Origin: Acinetobacter amyesii
GTDB taxonomy: Bacteria; Pseudomonadota; Gammaproteobacteria; Pseudomonadales; Moraxellaceae
Assembly: GCF_002018365.1 (NCBI RefSeq)
Contig: NZ_MVKX01000001.1
Location: 671,178-735,177 of the forward strand
Length of the DNA: 64,000 nt
Direction: 5' to 3'
Of this stretch, positions 45,240 through 56,600 are shown piece after piece; within the stretch, counting starts at the first letter, position 1, and each line of letters starts with the position of its first letter. Made by a program: the position numbers and the translations under genes. The notes under the pieces are model-generated. The model saw only the letters and a program-made list of their open reading frames with translations, searched no databases and was not told the origin of the DNA.

Positions 45240-46574
45240 TTAAGCGGCTTTCGCTTTCGCCATCAGTGCTTCAATGTCTTCTACAGATTTCACCACTGCA
45301 GCGGTTAAAACACGTGGACCATTTTGAGTTGCTACAACATCATCCTCAATACGGATACCAATCCCACGCCATTTTTCATCAACCGTTTCATCATCCGGTG
45401 CAATATAAAGACCCGGCTCTACAGTCACAACCATACCCTCTTCATAGGCACGCCATTCACCGTCTTGTTTGTAAGAACCGACGTCATGCACGTCCATACC
45501 TAGCCAGTGACCTGTTCCATGCATATAGAACTGGCGGTAACTTTCTTTTGCGATGATTTCGTCAATATCGCCCTGCATGATGCCAAGATCCAGCAACCCT
45601 TGAACTAAAATACGCACTGCAACGTTATGCGGTTCTTTATAAGAGTTGCCGATACGCACGGCATCAATCGCCGCAATTTGCGAATCGAGGACAACGTTAT
45701 AAAGCGCTTTTTGTTCAGGGCTGAATTTACCGTTGACTGGGAAGGTACGGGTAATATCCGAAGCATACAGTTGATATTCGCAAGCTGCGTCAATTAGTAC
45801 CAAATCACCATCTTTCAGTTCTTTGTCATTTTCCACATAGTGCAGAATACAGCCATTTTCACCACCACCAACGATGCTGTTATAGGACGGTACACAACCA
45901 TTTTGACCAAAGACATAATTCAGTTCTGCTTCTAGTGCATATTCCATCATGCCCGGTTTAACCGTTTGCATGGCGCGGGTATGCGCTTCTGCTGAAATAT
46001 CCGAAGCAATCTGCATCAATTCGAGTTCATCATCAGACTTATGCAAACGCATTTCATCGATAATGCGATCCAATTGAATGACTTGTGCAGGCGCGCTTGC
46101 ACCCTTACGTGATTCACCGCTTGCAGCTGCAATCCACTGCGCCACACGAGCATCAAAATCTGCTTGCTGCCCGATTCGGTAGAATAATTTATCTTTATTT
46201 TGTAATTTTTCTAAAATTTCTTCGTCTAATAAATCGATAGCAAAGGCTTCATCCGCGTCATAGTCATCAATCGCGCCATCAATACCCGCACGGTAACCAT
46301 TCCAAATTTCCATTTCACGGTCACGTTCACGACAGAACAAACTATAGCTATAACCTTCTTCTTCGCTATCAAAGGTTTCAATCACTGCAACCGCTTCAGG
46401 TTCAGCAAAACCTGTTAAATAAAAGAAACTACTATCAGCACGGAATTTATAGTCAGCATCTCGGTTTCGCATGGCTTCTTTGCTCGTGGCAATAATTGCG
46501 ATGCTGCGTAAGCCCATTTCACCTGCAAGGATGTCACGACGTTCCTGAAAATCTGCTTGAGTTAATTTCTTCAT
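45240..46574 (-). CDS. pepP: Xaa-Pro aminopeptidase (aminopeptidase P)
   Basis: 444 residues, the normal length. Removes N-terminal residues before proline. The C-terminal pita-bread domain has the five metal ligands in VLIDAACEYQLYASDITRTF (two Asp), HGTGHWLGMDVHD (His), VTVEPGLYI (Glu) and IGIRIEDDVV (Glu). The N-terminal creatinase-like domain includes FYLTGFAEPEAVAV. It lies beside ygfB, the conserved order of gammaproteobacteria. There is no visible signal peptide; cytosolic. Confidence 0.95.
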   Translation of the reverse strand: MKKLTQADFQERRDILAGEMGLRSIAIIATSKEAMRNRDADYKFRADSSFFYLTGFAEPEAVAVIETFDSEEEGYSYSLFCRERDREMEIWNGYRAGIDGAIDDYDADEAFAIDLLDEEILEKLQNKDKLFYRIGQQADFDARVAQWIAAASGESRKGASAPAQVIQLDRIIDEMRLHKSDDELELMQIASDISAEAHTRAMQTVKPGMMEYALEAELNYVFGQNGCVPSYNSIVGGGENGCILHYVENDKELKDGDLVLIDAACEYQLYASDITRTFPVNGKFSPEQKALYNVVLDSQIAAIDAVRIGNSYKEPHNVAVRILVQGLLDLGIMQGDIDEIIAKESYRQFYMHGTGHWLGMDVHDVGSYKQDGEWRAYEEGMVVTVEPGLYIAPDDETVDEKWRGIGIRIEDDVVATQNGPRVLTAAVVKSVEDIEALMAKAKAA

Positions 46575-46676
46575 TGATATGCTTCTTATACGCTTGGACT
46601 ATGATTGATTTAATAGGATGATGAACTCTAAAGATAGAGCCCATCATCTATTAATTATTAATGCAAAAAGAATGCC

Positions 46677-47294
46677 TTAACTTGGACGGTGAGGTGTGAA
46701 CATTTCAACCACATTACCCGCTTGAGCCGATGATTTTTTTGCGCTCAGTTGTAGCAACGGTGTTTCTGAAACATCTACTTTGGTACGTCCCATAGATAGG
46801 CTCACTGGGATTAAACGAACAAATTCGTATAATTCTTGATAGCTTTCTTCACCTTCTTCATCATCATCTGAATCTTCAAACTCAACTGAAGCGACATCTT
46901 GTAAATGCTCAATCAATTCTTGTTCATTGGTACGCAGATGTCCTGCCGCTAAACCAAAACCTAGAACCACACCTGCACACCAGTCTGCCAAAGCTTGTAC
47001 ACGCTCACCTAGTAAGTGATCATCATCTGGTAATAAAGGAAGATAGTCGAGTTCATCATCTGAAAGTGAATGAGCTACATCTTCTGCTTCTTCAGTTAAC
47101 AATGCCAATGCATCTTCATCTAATTCAGCAACATCAAGCGTTGCTAAAATTTGTTGCCACTCTTCACGACTCGGTGGCTGTGACACACAAACTATACCGG
47201 TGAGTAAACCATGTAACTCACTTGGGCTTGAAATTTCTTCAATTTTAGAAAAATTGTGGGACCAATCTGACCAACCTGAAATATCGTCTTGCAT
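46677..47294 (-). CDS. ygfB: YgfB/YecA family protein (UPF0149)
   Basis: 205 residues from the ATG at 47294 (an earlier TTG at 47306 is unlikely). LHGLLTGIVC at the N-terminus and ADWCAGVVLGFGLA are the family marks; acidic stretches lie at ~70-95 and ~150-160. In Pseudomonas YgfB represses the amidase gene ampDh3 and so affects beta-lactam resistance; here the target is unknown. It lies upstream of pepP on the same strand (102 bp apart) and is divergent from the coiled-coil and zapA genes. Confidence 0.88.
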   Translation of the reverse strand: MQDDISGWSDWSHNFSKIEEISSPSELHGLLTGIVCVSQPPSREEWQQILATLDVAELDEDALALLTEEAEDVAHSLSDDELDYLPLLPDDDHLLGERVQALADWCAGVVLGFGLAAGHLRTNEQELIEHLQDVASVEFEDSDDDEEGEESYQELYEFVRLIPVSLSMGRTKVDVSETPLLQLSAKKSSAQAGNVVEMFTPHRPS

Positions 47295-47358
47295 TCGCTT
47301 ATCCAATCTCTATACTTCGTATATATTACCTTTGTTTGCAAGACTGTGCGACTACGTT

Positions 47359-47910
47359 ATGTTAGAAGAATTACAGCGTCTCCAAGCGCATATTAGCGTT
47401 TTAAAAACGCGACTGGCGCAATTTGAAAGCGAAAATGGTGCCTTACAAGATGAGAAAAACTCATCTAATGAGCAGCATCATGCTCAAATTGTACATAAGA
47501 ACGGCATTATCACCTCGAAACAAGAAGAAATTGAAACACTGAATGAGCAATTAACTGATTCACGTGCTCAACTTCAACAGCTCAATACTGATGCAACTGC
47601 CTTGGCTGACCGATACAGCCGCCTCGAAAAAAGCTGTACTGATCTAAAAAATCGTTTTCAGGAAATTTTGGCCGAGCGTAATGAGTTACGTATCGTCAAA
47701 GAAAAAATGCAAAATGAACAACGTCATGCGCAGCAAGAAATTCAGGGTTTAAAGCAAGAACGTGAACGTCTGCTACAAAAAAATGAACATGCCAAAGCCA
47801 AAGTTGAAGCGATTATTCAACGTTTAGCCATTTTAGGTACTGCTCAAGATCAACATGCACAAGAAATTCAACAATTGGCGCATCCGACTGAAAGCAATGA
47901 GGAAGTTTGA
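47359..47910 (+). CDS. Coiled-coil protein upstream of zapA
   Basis: 183 residues, almost entirely predicted coiled coil: leucine at heptad positions, many Glu, Gln and Lys. No signal peptide or membrane helix. The ATG at 47359 is the first after the divergent ygfB promoter. Short coiled-coil proteins of the TIGR02449/ZapB-like kind precede zapA in related bacteria; this one is longer, so the name is left open. Overlap with the zapA reading is absent (2 bp gap), so they should be co-translated. A role in cell division is inferred from the neighbour. Confidence 0.75.
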   Translation: MLEELQRLQAHISVLKTRLAQFESENGALQDEKNSSNEQHHAQIVHKNGIITSKQEEIETLNEQLTDSRAQLQQLNTDATALADRYSRLEKSCTDLKNRFQEILAERNELRIVKEKMQNEQRHAQQEIQGLKQERERLLQKNEHAKAKVEAIIQRLAILGTAQDQHAQEIQQLAHPTESNEEV

Positions 47911-47912
47911 TC

Positions 47913-48200
47913 ATGAATGAACAAATTGCAGTTGATTTAAAAGTTCTAGGTCATAGTTTCCGTTTAGCGACGACCTCTGACCAACAAGCAGATTTAGAAC
48001 GCGCAGCACAATTACTGAATGACAAATACGATGAATTTCGTCGTAAAGCACCACGTATGGAACCGAGTAAACTGATCATTATGGTCGCACTTGAGTTAAT
48101 GCAAGAAGTCCTGTCGATGAATAAGAGTTTGCAAGAATATGCAAACTGCGAACTTTTGTTGCAAAATATTTTGGAACAAGTGGAAGAATTGACTGATTAA
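47913..48200 (+). CDS. zapA: Cell division protein ZapA
   Basis: 95 residues. The N-terminal beta-hairpin VDLKVLGHSFRLATT is followed by AAQLLNDKYDEFR, MVALELMQEVLSM and a coiled-coil C-terminal helix. ZapA cross-links and stabilises FtsZ filaments at the division site. ATG at 47913 is preferred to an upstream TTG; GAGGAAG is upstream. 6S RNA follows, as in other gammaproteobacteria. Confidence 0.93.
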   Translation: MNEQIAVDLKVLGHSFRLATTSDQQADLERAAQLLNDKYDEFRRKAPRMEPSKLIIMVALELMQEVLSMNKSLQEYANCELLLQNILEQVEELTD

Positions 48201-48267
48201 TCGGTGGTTTAGTGATTATACTTTACCCGATTGCTTCATTTTAAACACTTTGTCCGCGTTTGGTGAT

Positions 48268-48295
48268 TTGCCAATAACGCTGAATTCGTTATACT
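48268..48295 (+). promoter_or_regulatory. Sigma-70 promoter of 6S RNA
   Basis: TTGCCA (48268-48273), a 16-bp spacer and TATACT (48290-48295), placing the start near 48302, the first bases of the 6S closing stem. Confidence 0.8.
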
Positions 48296-48301
48296 GAGCA
48301 C

Positions 48302-48484
48302 ATCTCTGAGGTGTTCGCCAGCTAGGTCTAATCCCCTGCCGATACTTAAACTTATGGATGTGTTCTGTATATTCTGAGCGTATGCCCTCCTTGTGTGGGA
48401 AACCCAGCGAGTGTACGTCGCGTCCACCTTGAACTCATCGGGTTCAGGGTCACGACATTTGCAGCGGCATCTTCGGAGTGTTTA
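48302..48484 (+). ncRNA. ssrS: 6S RNA
   Basis: About 183 nt. The 5' part ATCTCTGAGGTGTTCGCCAG pairs with the 3' part GCGGCATCTTCGGAG. Internal hallmarks are CCCCTGCCGATA and CACCTTGAAC ... GGGTTCAGGGT, the same blocks as in E. coli 6S RNA. It binds the sigma-70 RNA polymerase and mimics an open promoter in stationary phase. The ygfA gene usually placed after it is absent here. Ends are approximate. Confidence 0.93.
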
Positions 48485-48634
48485 TTTTCTAAATCATTAT
48501 TAAAATTTTCAGCATTCAACTCTAACCGTTATTCTAAAAACTATTATTCTGTTTCAGCTCTATTCAACTTCTGTTCTTCGCTTCAAATATTTCGTTCAAG
48601 CTTGTTCACGTTCAAAAGCATAAATCAGCCTTAT

Positions 48635-49096
48635 TCAATCTTTAAGTTGTTCTAGTTTGGCTTGTTGCCCATCTAAAAATCGATCCATTTCAGGGAGTAT
48701 TTGGCGTAAATATTGAATAGATGAAATGGCTTCATCTACGTTCACGACACCTTTTTCAACCAATCTATATTGTTGCTCGAGTAAAGTGAGTACTTGATTT
48801 TGATTCGGCTGTTGCCCCTGACTCATCTGCGTATTTATTTGCTGAAATTGTTGAAATACTTGTTCACGTTGCTGTAATAACTGGGCGTGCGTTTCCTTAT
48901 CTTGTCTTTTTTGTTTTGAACTTTGATCATTTAAAGCATTTTTAGTGGTTCGCTCTGAATGTATTTCAGACACTTTTTGTTTATCCAGTTGAGTCTGTTG
49001 CTGCTTTACGTGCTGTTGCTGTGGCTTTAAAAATAGAATCATCAACAATAAAATTAAGCTAACCATTAAGCCTAGAACAATCCATTTCTTATACAT
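48635..49096 (-). CDS. Single-span membrane protein with glutamine-rich coil, unknown
   Basis: 153 residues. One N-terminal helix (residues 5-24, IVLGLMVSLILLLMILFL) and a long charged, glutamine-rich region (~27-110), probably coiled coil. The C-terminal part is LLEQQYRLVEKGVVNVDEAISSIQYLRQILPEM. No known family recognised. It could be a periplasmic coiled-coil anchored in the inner membrane. It lies downstream of the beta-propeller gene on the same strand, separated by a terminator. The region 48485-48634 has no feature I can support. Confidence 0.6.
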   Translation of the reverse strand: MYKKWIVLGLMVSLILLLMILFLKPQQQHVKQQQTQLDKQKVSEIHSERTTKNALNDQSSKQKRQDKETHAQLLQQREQVFQQFQQINTQMSQGQQPNQNQVLTLLEQQYRLVEKGVVNVDEAISSIQYLRQILPEMDRFLDGQQAKLEQLKD

Positions 49097-49121
49097 GATG
49101 CAGTCTCTAGATACATTCTTA

Positions 49122-49158
49122 TATTTAAAAAATTCAGAGCCGATTTGACTCTGAATTT
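49122..49158 (-). terminator. Terminator after the beta-propeller gene
   Basis: AAATTCAGAG / CTCTGAATTT (perfect 10-bp arms), 9-nt loop, followed on the minus strand by TTTTTTAAATAT. Confidence 0.8.
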
Positions 49159-49163
49159 ACCTT

Positions 49164-50420
49164 TTATTTAATTTTATCTAAATTATTAGTTGCCCCATCC
49201 TCTGCTGGCGCATAACCTAAACGAACACGCTGTGGGTGATTGCCAACAGGCACTGTGATGACTTTTTCACCTGTCGCGAAATCAATCACGGTTACTGCAT
49301 CTGTCGCACTTTCAGAAATCACACATCGTTTTCCATCTGGACTTTGCGTTGCCCAATACGGTTTACCTGCAGCAATCAATTTTGCTGCGGTCAAAGTTTT
49401 ACGATCGACGATGGTGGCATAATCATCCATGGTTCCTGCGACACATAGTTTTTCACCATCTCCACTGATCGAAAGCCCATGATGGCGTGAGTCATTCACC
49501 CATTTCGTGCGATCTGAGGGAATAGTTGTACTTCCCGGAAGCTGTGCAATACGTGTGACTTTGTCTTGATTGAGATCGTATTCGACTAGACCATTAAAAA
49601 ATGAGACTTGCGCATAGATTTTGGATTCATCTTTACTAAATACAATCGGTCGAACTGAGTTAGACAGGTCTTTACGTCCTACGGCATCTAAAGCAGGTCT
49701 AAAATCGATTTTTTTAAGAACTTTATAATTTTGAGCATCTGCAATCGTGATATAGCGTTTGCCTTTAGTAAAATCTTGCCAAGATGCATCCATAGCTGTT
49801 TCGACATTACCAATGGCTGAATTTAAGATTTTAGTTCCATTGGCAAAATAGATATTTTCATGTGGTTTATCGCCCGTCGCAAAACGTCCTAATTCTTTGC
49901 CCGTGTTGATATCGAGTACATGTACGACGTTCCCCGAAGATGCTGAAACTGCAACTTGCTGTCCATCAGGTGAAACTGCCATATGGTCTGCTCGGAAACC
50001 TTCAACGGGTGTGCGCCAATTGATTTTCCCTGTTGCAATGTTAATCGAGACTACATCTGCATAACTTGGGCGTGATGCAACCACCGATTTGCCATCTGGT
50101 GTGGAATACATGTCATCGACCAATTGATCATTTCCCTCTCCTGCCGTATTTCGAATATAGCTATAGGCGATCAATTTTACTGGATTGAGGTAAATCTCAG
50201 TGAGCCGTTCTTTTTTGTCGGGCACCATATTGATGACACCAACTTTTTGATAGTTTTTTGCAGGATTAATCACTGTTACCGTACCATCCCAGTTATTACC
50301 GACAAAAAAAACTTGCTGGCTATTGGGTGGAATAGGTGCTGTGCTGGTCGCTGCAAGAGTGAGTGGAGACACAGCAACCGTCATACAAAGAAGTGTCCTG
50401 ATCCAGAGATTCTTTTTCAT
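49164..50420 (-). CDS. Exported YVTN/YncE-like beta-propeller protein
   Basis: 418 residues. Signal peptide (AVSPLTLAA-TST). Repeated blades include FFVGNNWDGTVTVINPA, DMYSTPDGKSVVASRPS, HMAVSPDGQQVAVSASSGN-VVHVLD and YWATQSPDGKRCVISESATD-AVTVIDFATG: the WD/YVTN type with SPDGxxxxVS. It should form a periplasmic seven-bladed propeller; the bound partner is unknown. Two cysteines (LCVAGT, RCVISE) could form a disulfide. It lies next to the adhesin gene on the same strand, but is separated from it by a terminator. Confidence 0.85.
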   Translation of the reverse strand: MKKNLWIRTLLCMTVAVSPLTLAATSTAPIPPNSQQVFFVGNNWDGTVTVINPAKNYQKVGVINMVPDKKERLTEIYLNPVKLIAYSYIRNTAGEGNDQLVDDMYSTPDGKSVVASRPSYADVVSINIATGKINWRTPVEGFRADHMAVSPDGQQVAVSASSGNVVHVLDINTGKELGRFATGDKPHENIYFANGTKILNSAIGNVETAMDASWQDFTKGKRYITIADAQNYKVLKKIDFRPALDAVGRKDLSNSVRPIVFSKDESKIYAQVSFFNGLVEYDLNQDKVTRIAQLPGSTTIPSDRTKWVNDSRHHGLSISGDGEKLCVAGTMDDYATIVDRKTLTAAKLIAAGKPYWATQSPDGKRCVISESATDAVTVIDFATGEKVITVPVGNHPQRVRLGYAPAEDGATNNLDKIK

Positions 50421-50602
50421 TTTTATTGTCCATTGATTTGTTTTTATGCATACCTTTTGAGCTAAGTCATCAGATAAGTGTCACTTTTTAGCGCCAAGAA
50501 AGCTTATAAAATATACAAGTGTAGATATAGCGTATTTGTTTTAATTCCGATGAGTTGTTGATTAAAACCAAGTCTTCAATCTGCATTCACTTTTTTCAAA
50601 AC

Positions 50603-50630
50603 AAAAAAAGCACCCGAAGGTGCTTTTTTA
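50603..50630 (-). terminator. Terminator of the giant adhesin gene
   Basis: AAAAAAGCACC / GGTGCTTTTTT with CGAA loop (TTCG on the minus strand), 14 bp after the adhesin stop. Confidence 0.92.
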
Positions 50631-50643
50631 GTTCATCAAATGA

Positions 50644-53600
50644 TTAGTAAATAATTTGATTATTATTGATTAAATCATCTAGTTCGACTTTGCTCGTTTG
50701 ATTGAGCAATACTACGAGATCTTGTGATTCGTATTTCGGACCTGATGTGCCATCACGGTCAATTGAAATCACAGCTGAATCAGTTTCTTCGTCATATACT
50801 ACTGTTACAAACTCTGCGAGATTCGCTTCAGTTGCATCGTCAGAAAGTAATGACGAGATGTCGATTTGGTCAGCAATAGAAAAATCATTTACAGTTGTTA
50901 ATGTATTACCACCCAAATTGTCGTCTGCAAGAAGGTCGAAAACAATATCATCACTAATAAGTAAACTTTCACTTTCTAATGAGAACATCGCAAACGATGC
51001 TGTCGCAGTCACTGTTTCCTGAATAGGAAGCACATTGTTACTATTTCCTAACTCTGTTTCGAGCTGGGTTGTAAGTACATTTACATCTTGAATTGAGGTT
51101 TCAGGGACTGTAACTTTCACGACAAAATCTTCAACTTGACTACTTGAAGTGCCTTGATAAGTATAATACCCATCTGAATCTTTGCTTACTGATATACCAT
51201 TTACCGAAACTTTGGCATCAACTAAAGCATCAAGAGCAGCAGATTTAAATTTCACACCATTTACATTCACATTTGCCTCTGCATCATTTAAAACTTCTGC
51301 ATGTAAAGTAAATTGTAAAACTTTCTCTGGAGTGCCTGCTTCAGGAGCTACTACCCCAAGTTGATCCTGTCCATTTTGATTTTTCTCACCTGTCTTAGCA
51401 ATTTGAGTTCCATCTGCAAATAGTACACCTTCCAACATATTAATTTGGAAACCATTTACATTTTGGACACCCGTAATACTCAAGTTAAAGCCATCAATAT
51501 AGTTGGTTGTATCAGAGTTATTCAAGACCATTGAATTAACTGGATATTTTGCACCTGAATACGCTTCATCAAATACAATCCAGTCACTCGGAGTACCTTT
51601 TTGACTTGAAAAGCCTTGTGGGAAACTATTTGAGAAATTAAAGCCAAGTTCATTCTGAGTCAGGACTTTGTTAATGTTCTCCCAGTTGATGATGATAATT
51701 TCAGAAATGCTATTATCACCTTTCAAATTATTAAAGACTCTTAGAGCATTGGTAATATTATTGAAATCATTGCCATACTGTGGATCATTGATAATAGCTT
51801 GCATCTCTGCAGCAATATCTACAATTTTCGCACCAGCAACAAGATCATTAGAAACATAATTACCTTGTGCATCTTTATAAATTGTACCTAGGTTTGGAAC
51901 GTTAATCACTGAACTAGTTGAACCACCACCAGTTCCACCTGATGTTGACGTTGATACCGAAATTTCACTTGTTAATGTTGCTTTTAACTCAATGAGTTCA
52001 GCATTACCAGTTACAGGAGTTGTAACTTTACCATCAGTAACTTGAAGACTTATCGAAGGCAGTGCAGCACCTGAATTTAACTGATCCGCACCTTTCTGAG
52101 TTAAGGTTACAGATTGATCAACCACTGACAATTGATAGAAACCGTCGGCACTAACTGTCGAGCCATTCGCAAATGTCACGGTCAGACTATCATTATCTGC
52201 ATCCGATGCAGCATATGTAGCAATTTTTTGACCGGAAACAGCTGAACCAACAGTGACTACTTCTGGTTCAATTTCAATTTCAGGTGCAACGTTTGTTACA
52301 GAAGCAGGATATAAAATTACACCGAACTCTAGTTCTGAACTTGCAGTTGAACCATTCGATTTTTCAGTTGCAACAGATTCAAGCTTCACATTCAACTGTA
52401 AAGAATTACCTGTAACAACCAAACTTGGTGGTGCAATCGCCACTAAGCTTGAACCTTCAATACTCATGCCATCAGCGACAAAACTTAAATTACCATTTGT
52501 ATCTGCAGTTCCGAGTAATACTCGAGCTCCATCTACAGTAACAGCGTAAATTTGCATTCCTTCAACCAAGCCTGAGAAATTCAGTGTTAAGTTTTCAGAA
52601 CCATCTTGGTCATTCAATTTCGTATTAAGTAGTCCAAGAGAAATATCCTCCCCAACTTCACCACTTAAATTAAAGTAAGGGCGATGGAAGCCATATTGGT
52701 CTTTATCAGTAGCATCTTTTTGAAGTAAATCAGAAACAGTCCATTCAACTGAAGGTTGCGTAGCACTATAAAAGTCATTAAGTCCAGCAATAGCAGATTT
52801 TAGATCAGGGTAATAAGCAAGCTCTTTGCCTGATTCTTCTACCACTTTGAAGTTATAATTGCCATCACCCTCTGCATTGTGCATGTAGAAATCAAATGTG
52901 TAGAATCCTGTTTCTGCTACAGTAAATGTACTATCTACAGATGTAATACCTTTCCAGCTCACATGCTTAGGATCTTCATTACCAATGATTAACATACCAC
53001 TATCATCAGCCTTACCAGTATATTTATAAACAGTGCCGGCTTCTAAGAATACGTAGCCTGTAATTGCCACACCAGTTTTAGCCGTTATATTGCCTTCTGA
53101 AACCAGAGAATTCGTATTACCTGTTGATACGATCTGGTTTTTATATGCAGTCTGCCCAGCATCAGATAATAAATATTCAAAAGCTTTCTTAAGTGCATCT
53201 TTAGAAGCACCTGATCCACCATTGGCAGTCAGATTATTGCCATTTACAGTTCCTAAATTACTCCATGTTGTTTTATTAAGGTTAATCACTGTTGGATTCC
53301 AATCTAATAAATCTAGAGTTAAGGATGGCTTATCTGCCACTGCATCGACAACAATTTCTAGCTCGCCTGACGTCACATGTTTGCCATCAGAAACATTAAA
53401 TTCTAGGCCCGCATAGACTCCACCGTCAGTTGCTGAAGCTTCGTTAGCATCTGGAGCAAATACCACTTTTCCTGCATTAATGTCAGCATAAGATAATGTT
53501 TGACCCGCGATGATTGGAGTTTTATTCCCAGCAGCATCCACGATTGTTAATACACCGTCTTTTGGCAGATTTGTTACCGTAATAACAAGCTGATCATTTG

Positions 53601-56600
53601 CTGTATTTGCATCTGAAATACCAAAATGCGCCCAAGTTAATGTCACACTTTGATCTTCTTTCGTAACCACTTGGGTTGTTTCAACTTCAGGAGCGATATT
53701 GTCCACTGGGACAGTTTTATCTACTTCCTCACCCGGATTGCCTGATTTATCTTCATAGCTATCTGTAGGGACAGTTACTGTAACCTTACCATCAACACCC
53801 GGAGGTACTTCACCAGTCACGATATAAGAGCCGTCAGGTTGTTCCACTGGTGGGTTAAATGGTACTTCGATTGGACCATTTGGACCTTCAACAATGATTT
53901 TATCTTCTGTAATCGTCGATGGATCAACATCATCAGGATAAGTTACAGTGATCTTACCATCAGGTGTAATCGTTACTTCAGCTTTTGGCGGAACAGTATC
54001 TACAGGTGTTTCTGTCGTTGTAACGTCCTCACCCGGATTGCCTGATTTATCTTCATAGCTATCTGTTGGGACAGTTACGGTAATGTCACCATCAACACCC
54101 GGAGGTACTTCACCAGTCACGATATAAGAACCATCAGGTTGTTCCACTGGCGGGTTAAATGGTACTTCGATTGGACCATTTGGACCTTCAACAATGATCT
54201 TCTCTTCTGTAATCGTCGATGGATCAACATCATCAGGATAAGTCACAGTGATCTTACCGTCTGGTGTAATCGTTACTACAGCGACAGGCGGTACAGCATC
54301 TACATCAGCAGAATCTTGATCTAAAGTACCTTTGTTACCTACATCATCTTGATAACTACCCGCTGGAACAGTCACCACGATACCAGTTTCAGTACCTTCA
54401 GGAACACGACCCACCAATACAAGCGGATCATCTTGACTTGGGACAAATTCAACAACGATAGGATTACCAGACTTGTCAGTAACTGTGATTTTTCCAGTTT
54501 GGATGGTACTTGGAACCGTATCATCGTCAAACGTTAAAGTAATCTGACCATTTGGTGTGATATCGATATTAACATTAGGTGCAATAGTATCTACTGGTTC
54601 AGTGACATCAACCTGAGCGCCCGGATTACCCGTTTCATCGGTATAACTACCAGTCGGAATACTAACTGTAATATCAGTATCATTTCCGTTCGGTACTTTA
54701 CCTGTAAAGGTCTTGCCATCTGTAGAAGGTGTTAATTCAACCACTACTGGATCGCCATCTTTATCAGTGAAAGTGATCGTCGATGTATCAATCGAATCTG
54801 GGTTGGTATCTTCAGGGTATTTAATAACAATGTCACCATTCGGTTGAATTGTCACAATTGCAGTTGGTACGTCGGTATCGACTTTACCATTACCTGAATT
54901 TGGTTCACCTGGGTTACCCGATTCATCTTCATAAGAGGTACCCGGAACGGTCACTGTTACTGTGCCATCTACACCCGGAGGAACTTCACCCGTTACCACA
55001 TAAGAGCCATCAGGTTGTTTCACTGGTGGATTAAATGTCACAGGTATATCGATTGTTTCATTTGGATCCGTTGGATCTGGAATAGTTACTGTTATTGACT
55101 CTTCCACAATCGTATTTGGATCTACATCATCTGGATAAGTCACAGTGATCTTACCATCTGGTGTAACGGTCACTTCGGCTTTAGGTGGAATGGTATCGAC
55201 AGGAACCGTCGTGTCAACCTCTTCACCTGGATTACCCAAGGTATCTTCATAACTTTCTGTTGGAACTGTAACAGTCACATTACCATCTGTACCTTCAGGA
55301 ACTTCACCTGTCACCACGTATGAACCATCGGGTTGTTTCACTGGTGGAGTAAATGGTACTTCGATTGGACCATTTGGACCTTCAACAACAATTTTACCTT
55401 CTTCAATGCTGTCAGGATTGACATCATCTGGATAAGTAATGGTGATTTTACCGTCAGGAGTAATGCTGATTTCTACTTCAGGAGACTGAGTATCGACAGG
55501 TTTTGACGTGCTGCCTTTACCGCCCTTATTACCCACTTCATCTTGATACGAACCACTTGGTACAGTCACAGTAATTTGACTATCAATACCATCAGGAACT
55601 TGACCAACAAGAGTCAAACCGTTTTCGCTTGGTGTAAATGTCACAGGTACAGATTTACCATTACCATCAACAATCACAATTTTTGAGGTATCAATGGTCG
55701 ATGGAACAACATCGTCTTCGTATTTCAGGGTGATTTGACCTTCTGGCGTGATCACGACTTCAACTTTAGGTGCAATCGTATCGACAGGGTCAGTTTTTAC
55801 CGAAGTCGTATTGTCATTACCTGTGGTGTCTTTGAAGCTATTTTCAGGCACAGTCACTGTGATATTTTCATCAATCGCAGTTGGCACTTTACCTGTGTAA
55901 GTCAAGCCATCATTTGATGGAACAAAATCAACCACAATGGTATTGCCCTTGCTATCTTTCACCACAATGTCAGCAGGATCGATGGTTGTTTTATCCGCAT
56001 CAGGTGAATATGTAACGATAATTTCACCATTCGGTTCAATCGTCACTTCAGCCGCTGGAGATTCAGTATCAATCGTTCCTTGTTTTTCAACAGGCTCGCC
56101 TGAATTTCCTGTGGTGTCTTCATAAGAACCCGCAGGTACTTTCACGACGATGTCACCATCTGTACCTTCAGGCACTTCACCTGTGACCACATAAGAACCA
56201 TCTGGTTGTTTCACAGCAGGTGTAAATGGTACTTCGATTGGACCATTTGGACCTTCAACTACGATCTTATCTTCAGTAATTGTCGATGGATCGACATCAT
56301 CTGGATAAGTCACAGTGATTTTACCGTCAGGTGTAATCGTCACTTCAGCCGTTGGTGTATCTGTATCTACAGTACCCGGTTGAGCAACTGGCTCGCCTGA
56401 GTTGCCTGTAGTGTCTTCATAAGAACCCGCAGGTACTTTCACCACGATTTCGCCATCTGTACCTTCAGGCACTTCACCTGTTACCACGTATGAACCATCT
56501 GGTTGTTTCACTGGTGGTGTAAATGGTACTTCGATTGGTCCTTTTGGACCTTCAACCACGATCAACTCTTCTGTAATTGTCGATGGATCGACATCATCAG

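Noticed and set aside
48236..48655. Short open frames over the 6S RNA
   Set aside because: They overlap a clear structured RNA with its own promoter and have no coding signals.
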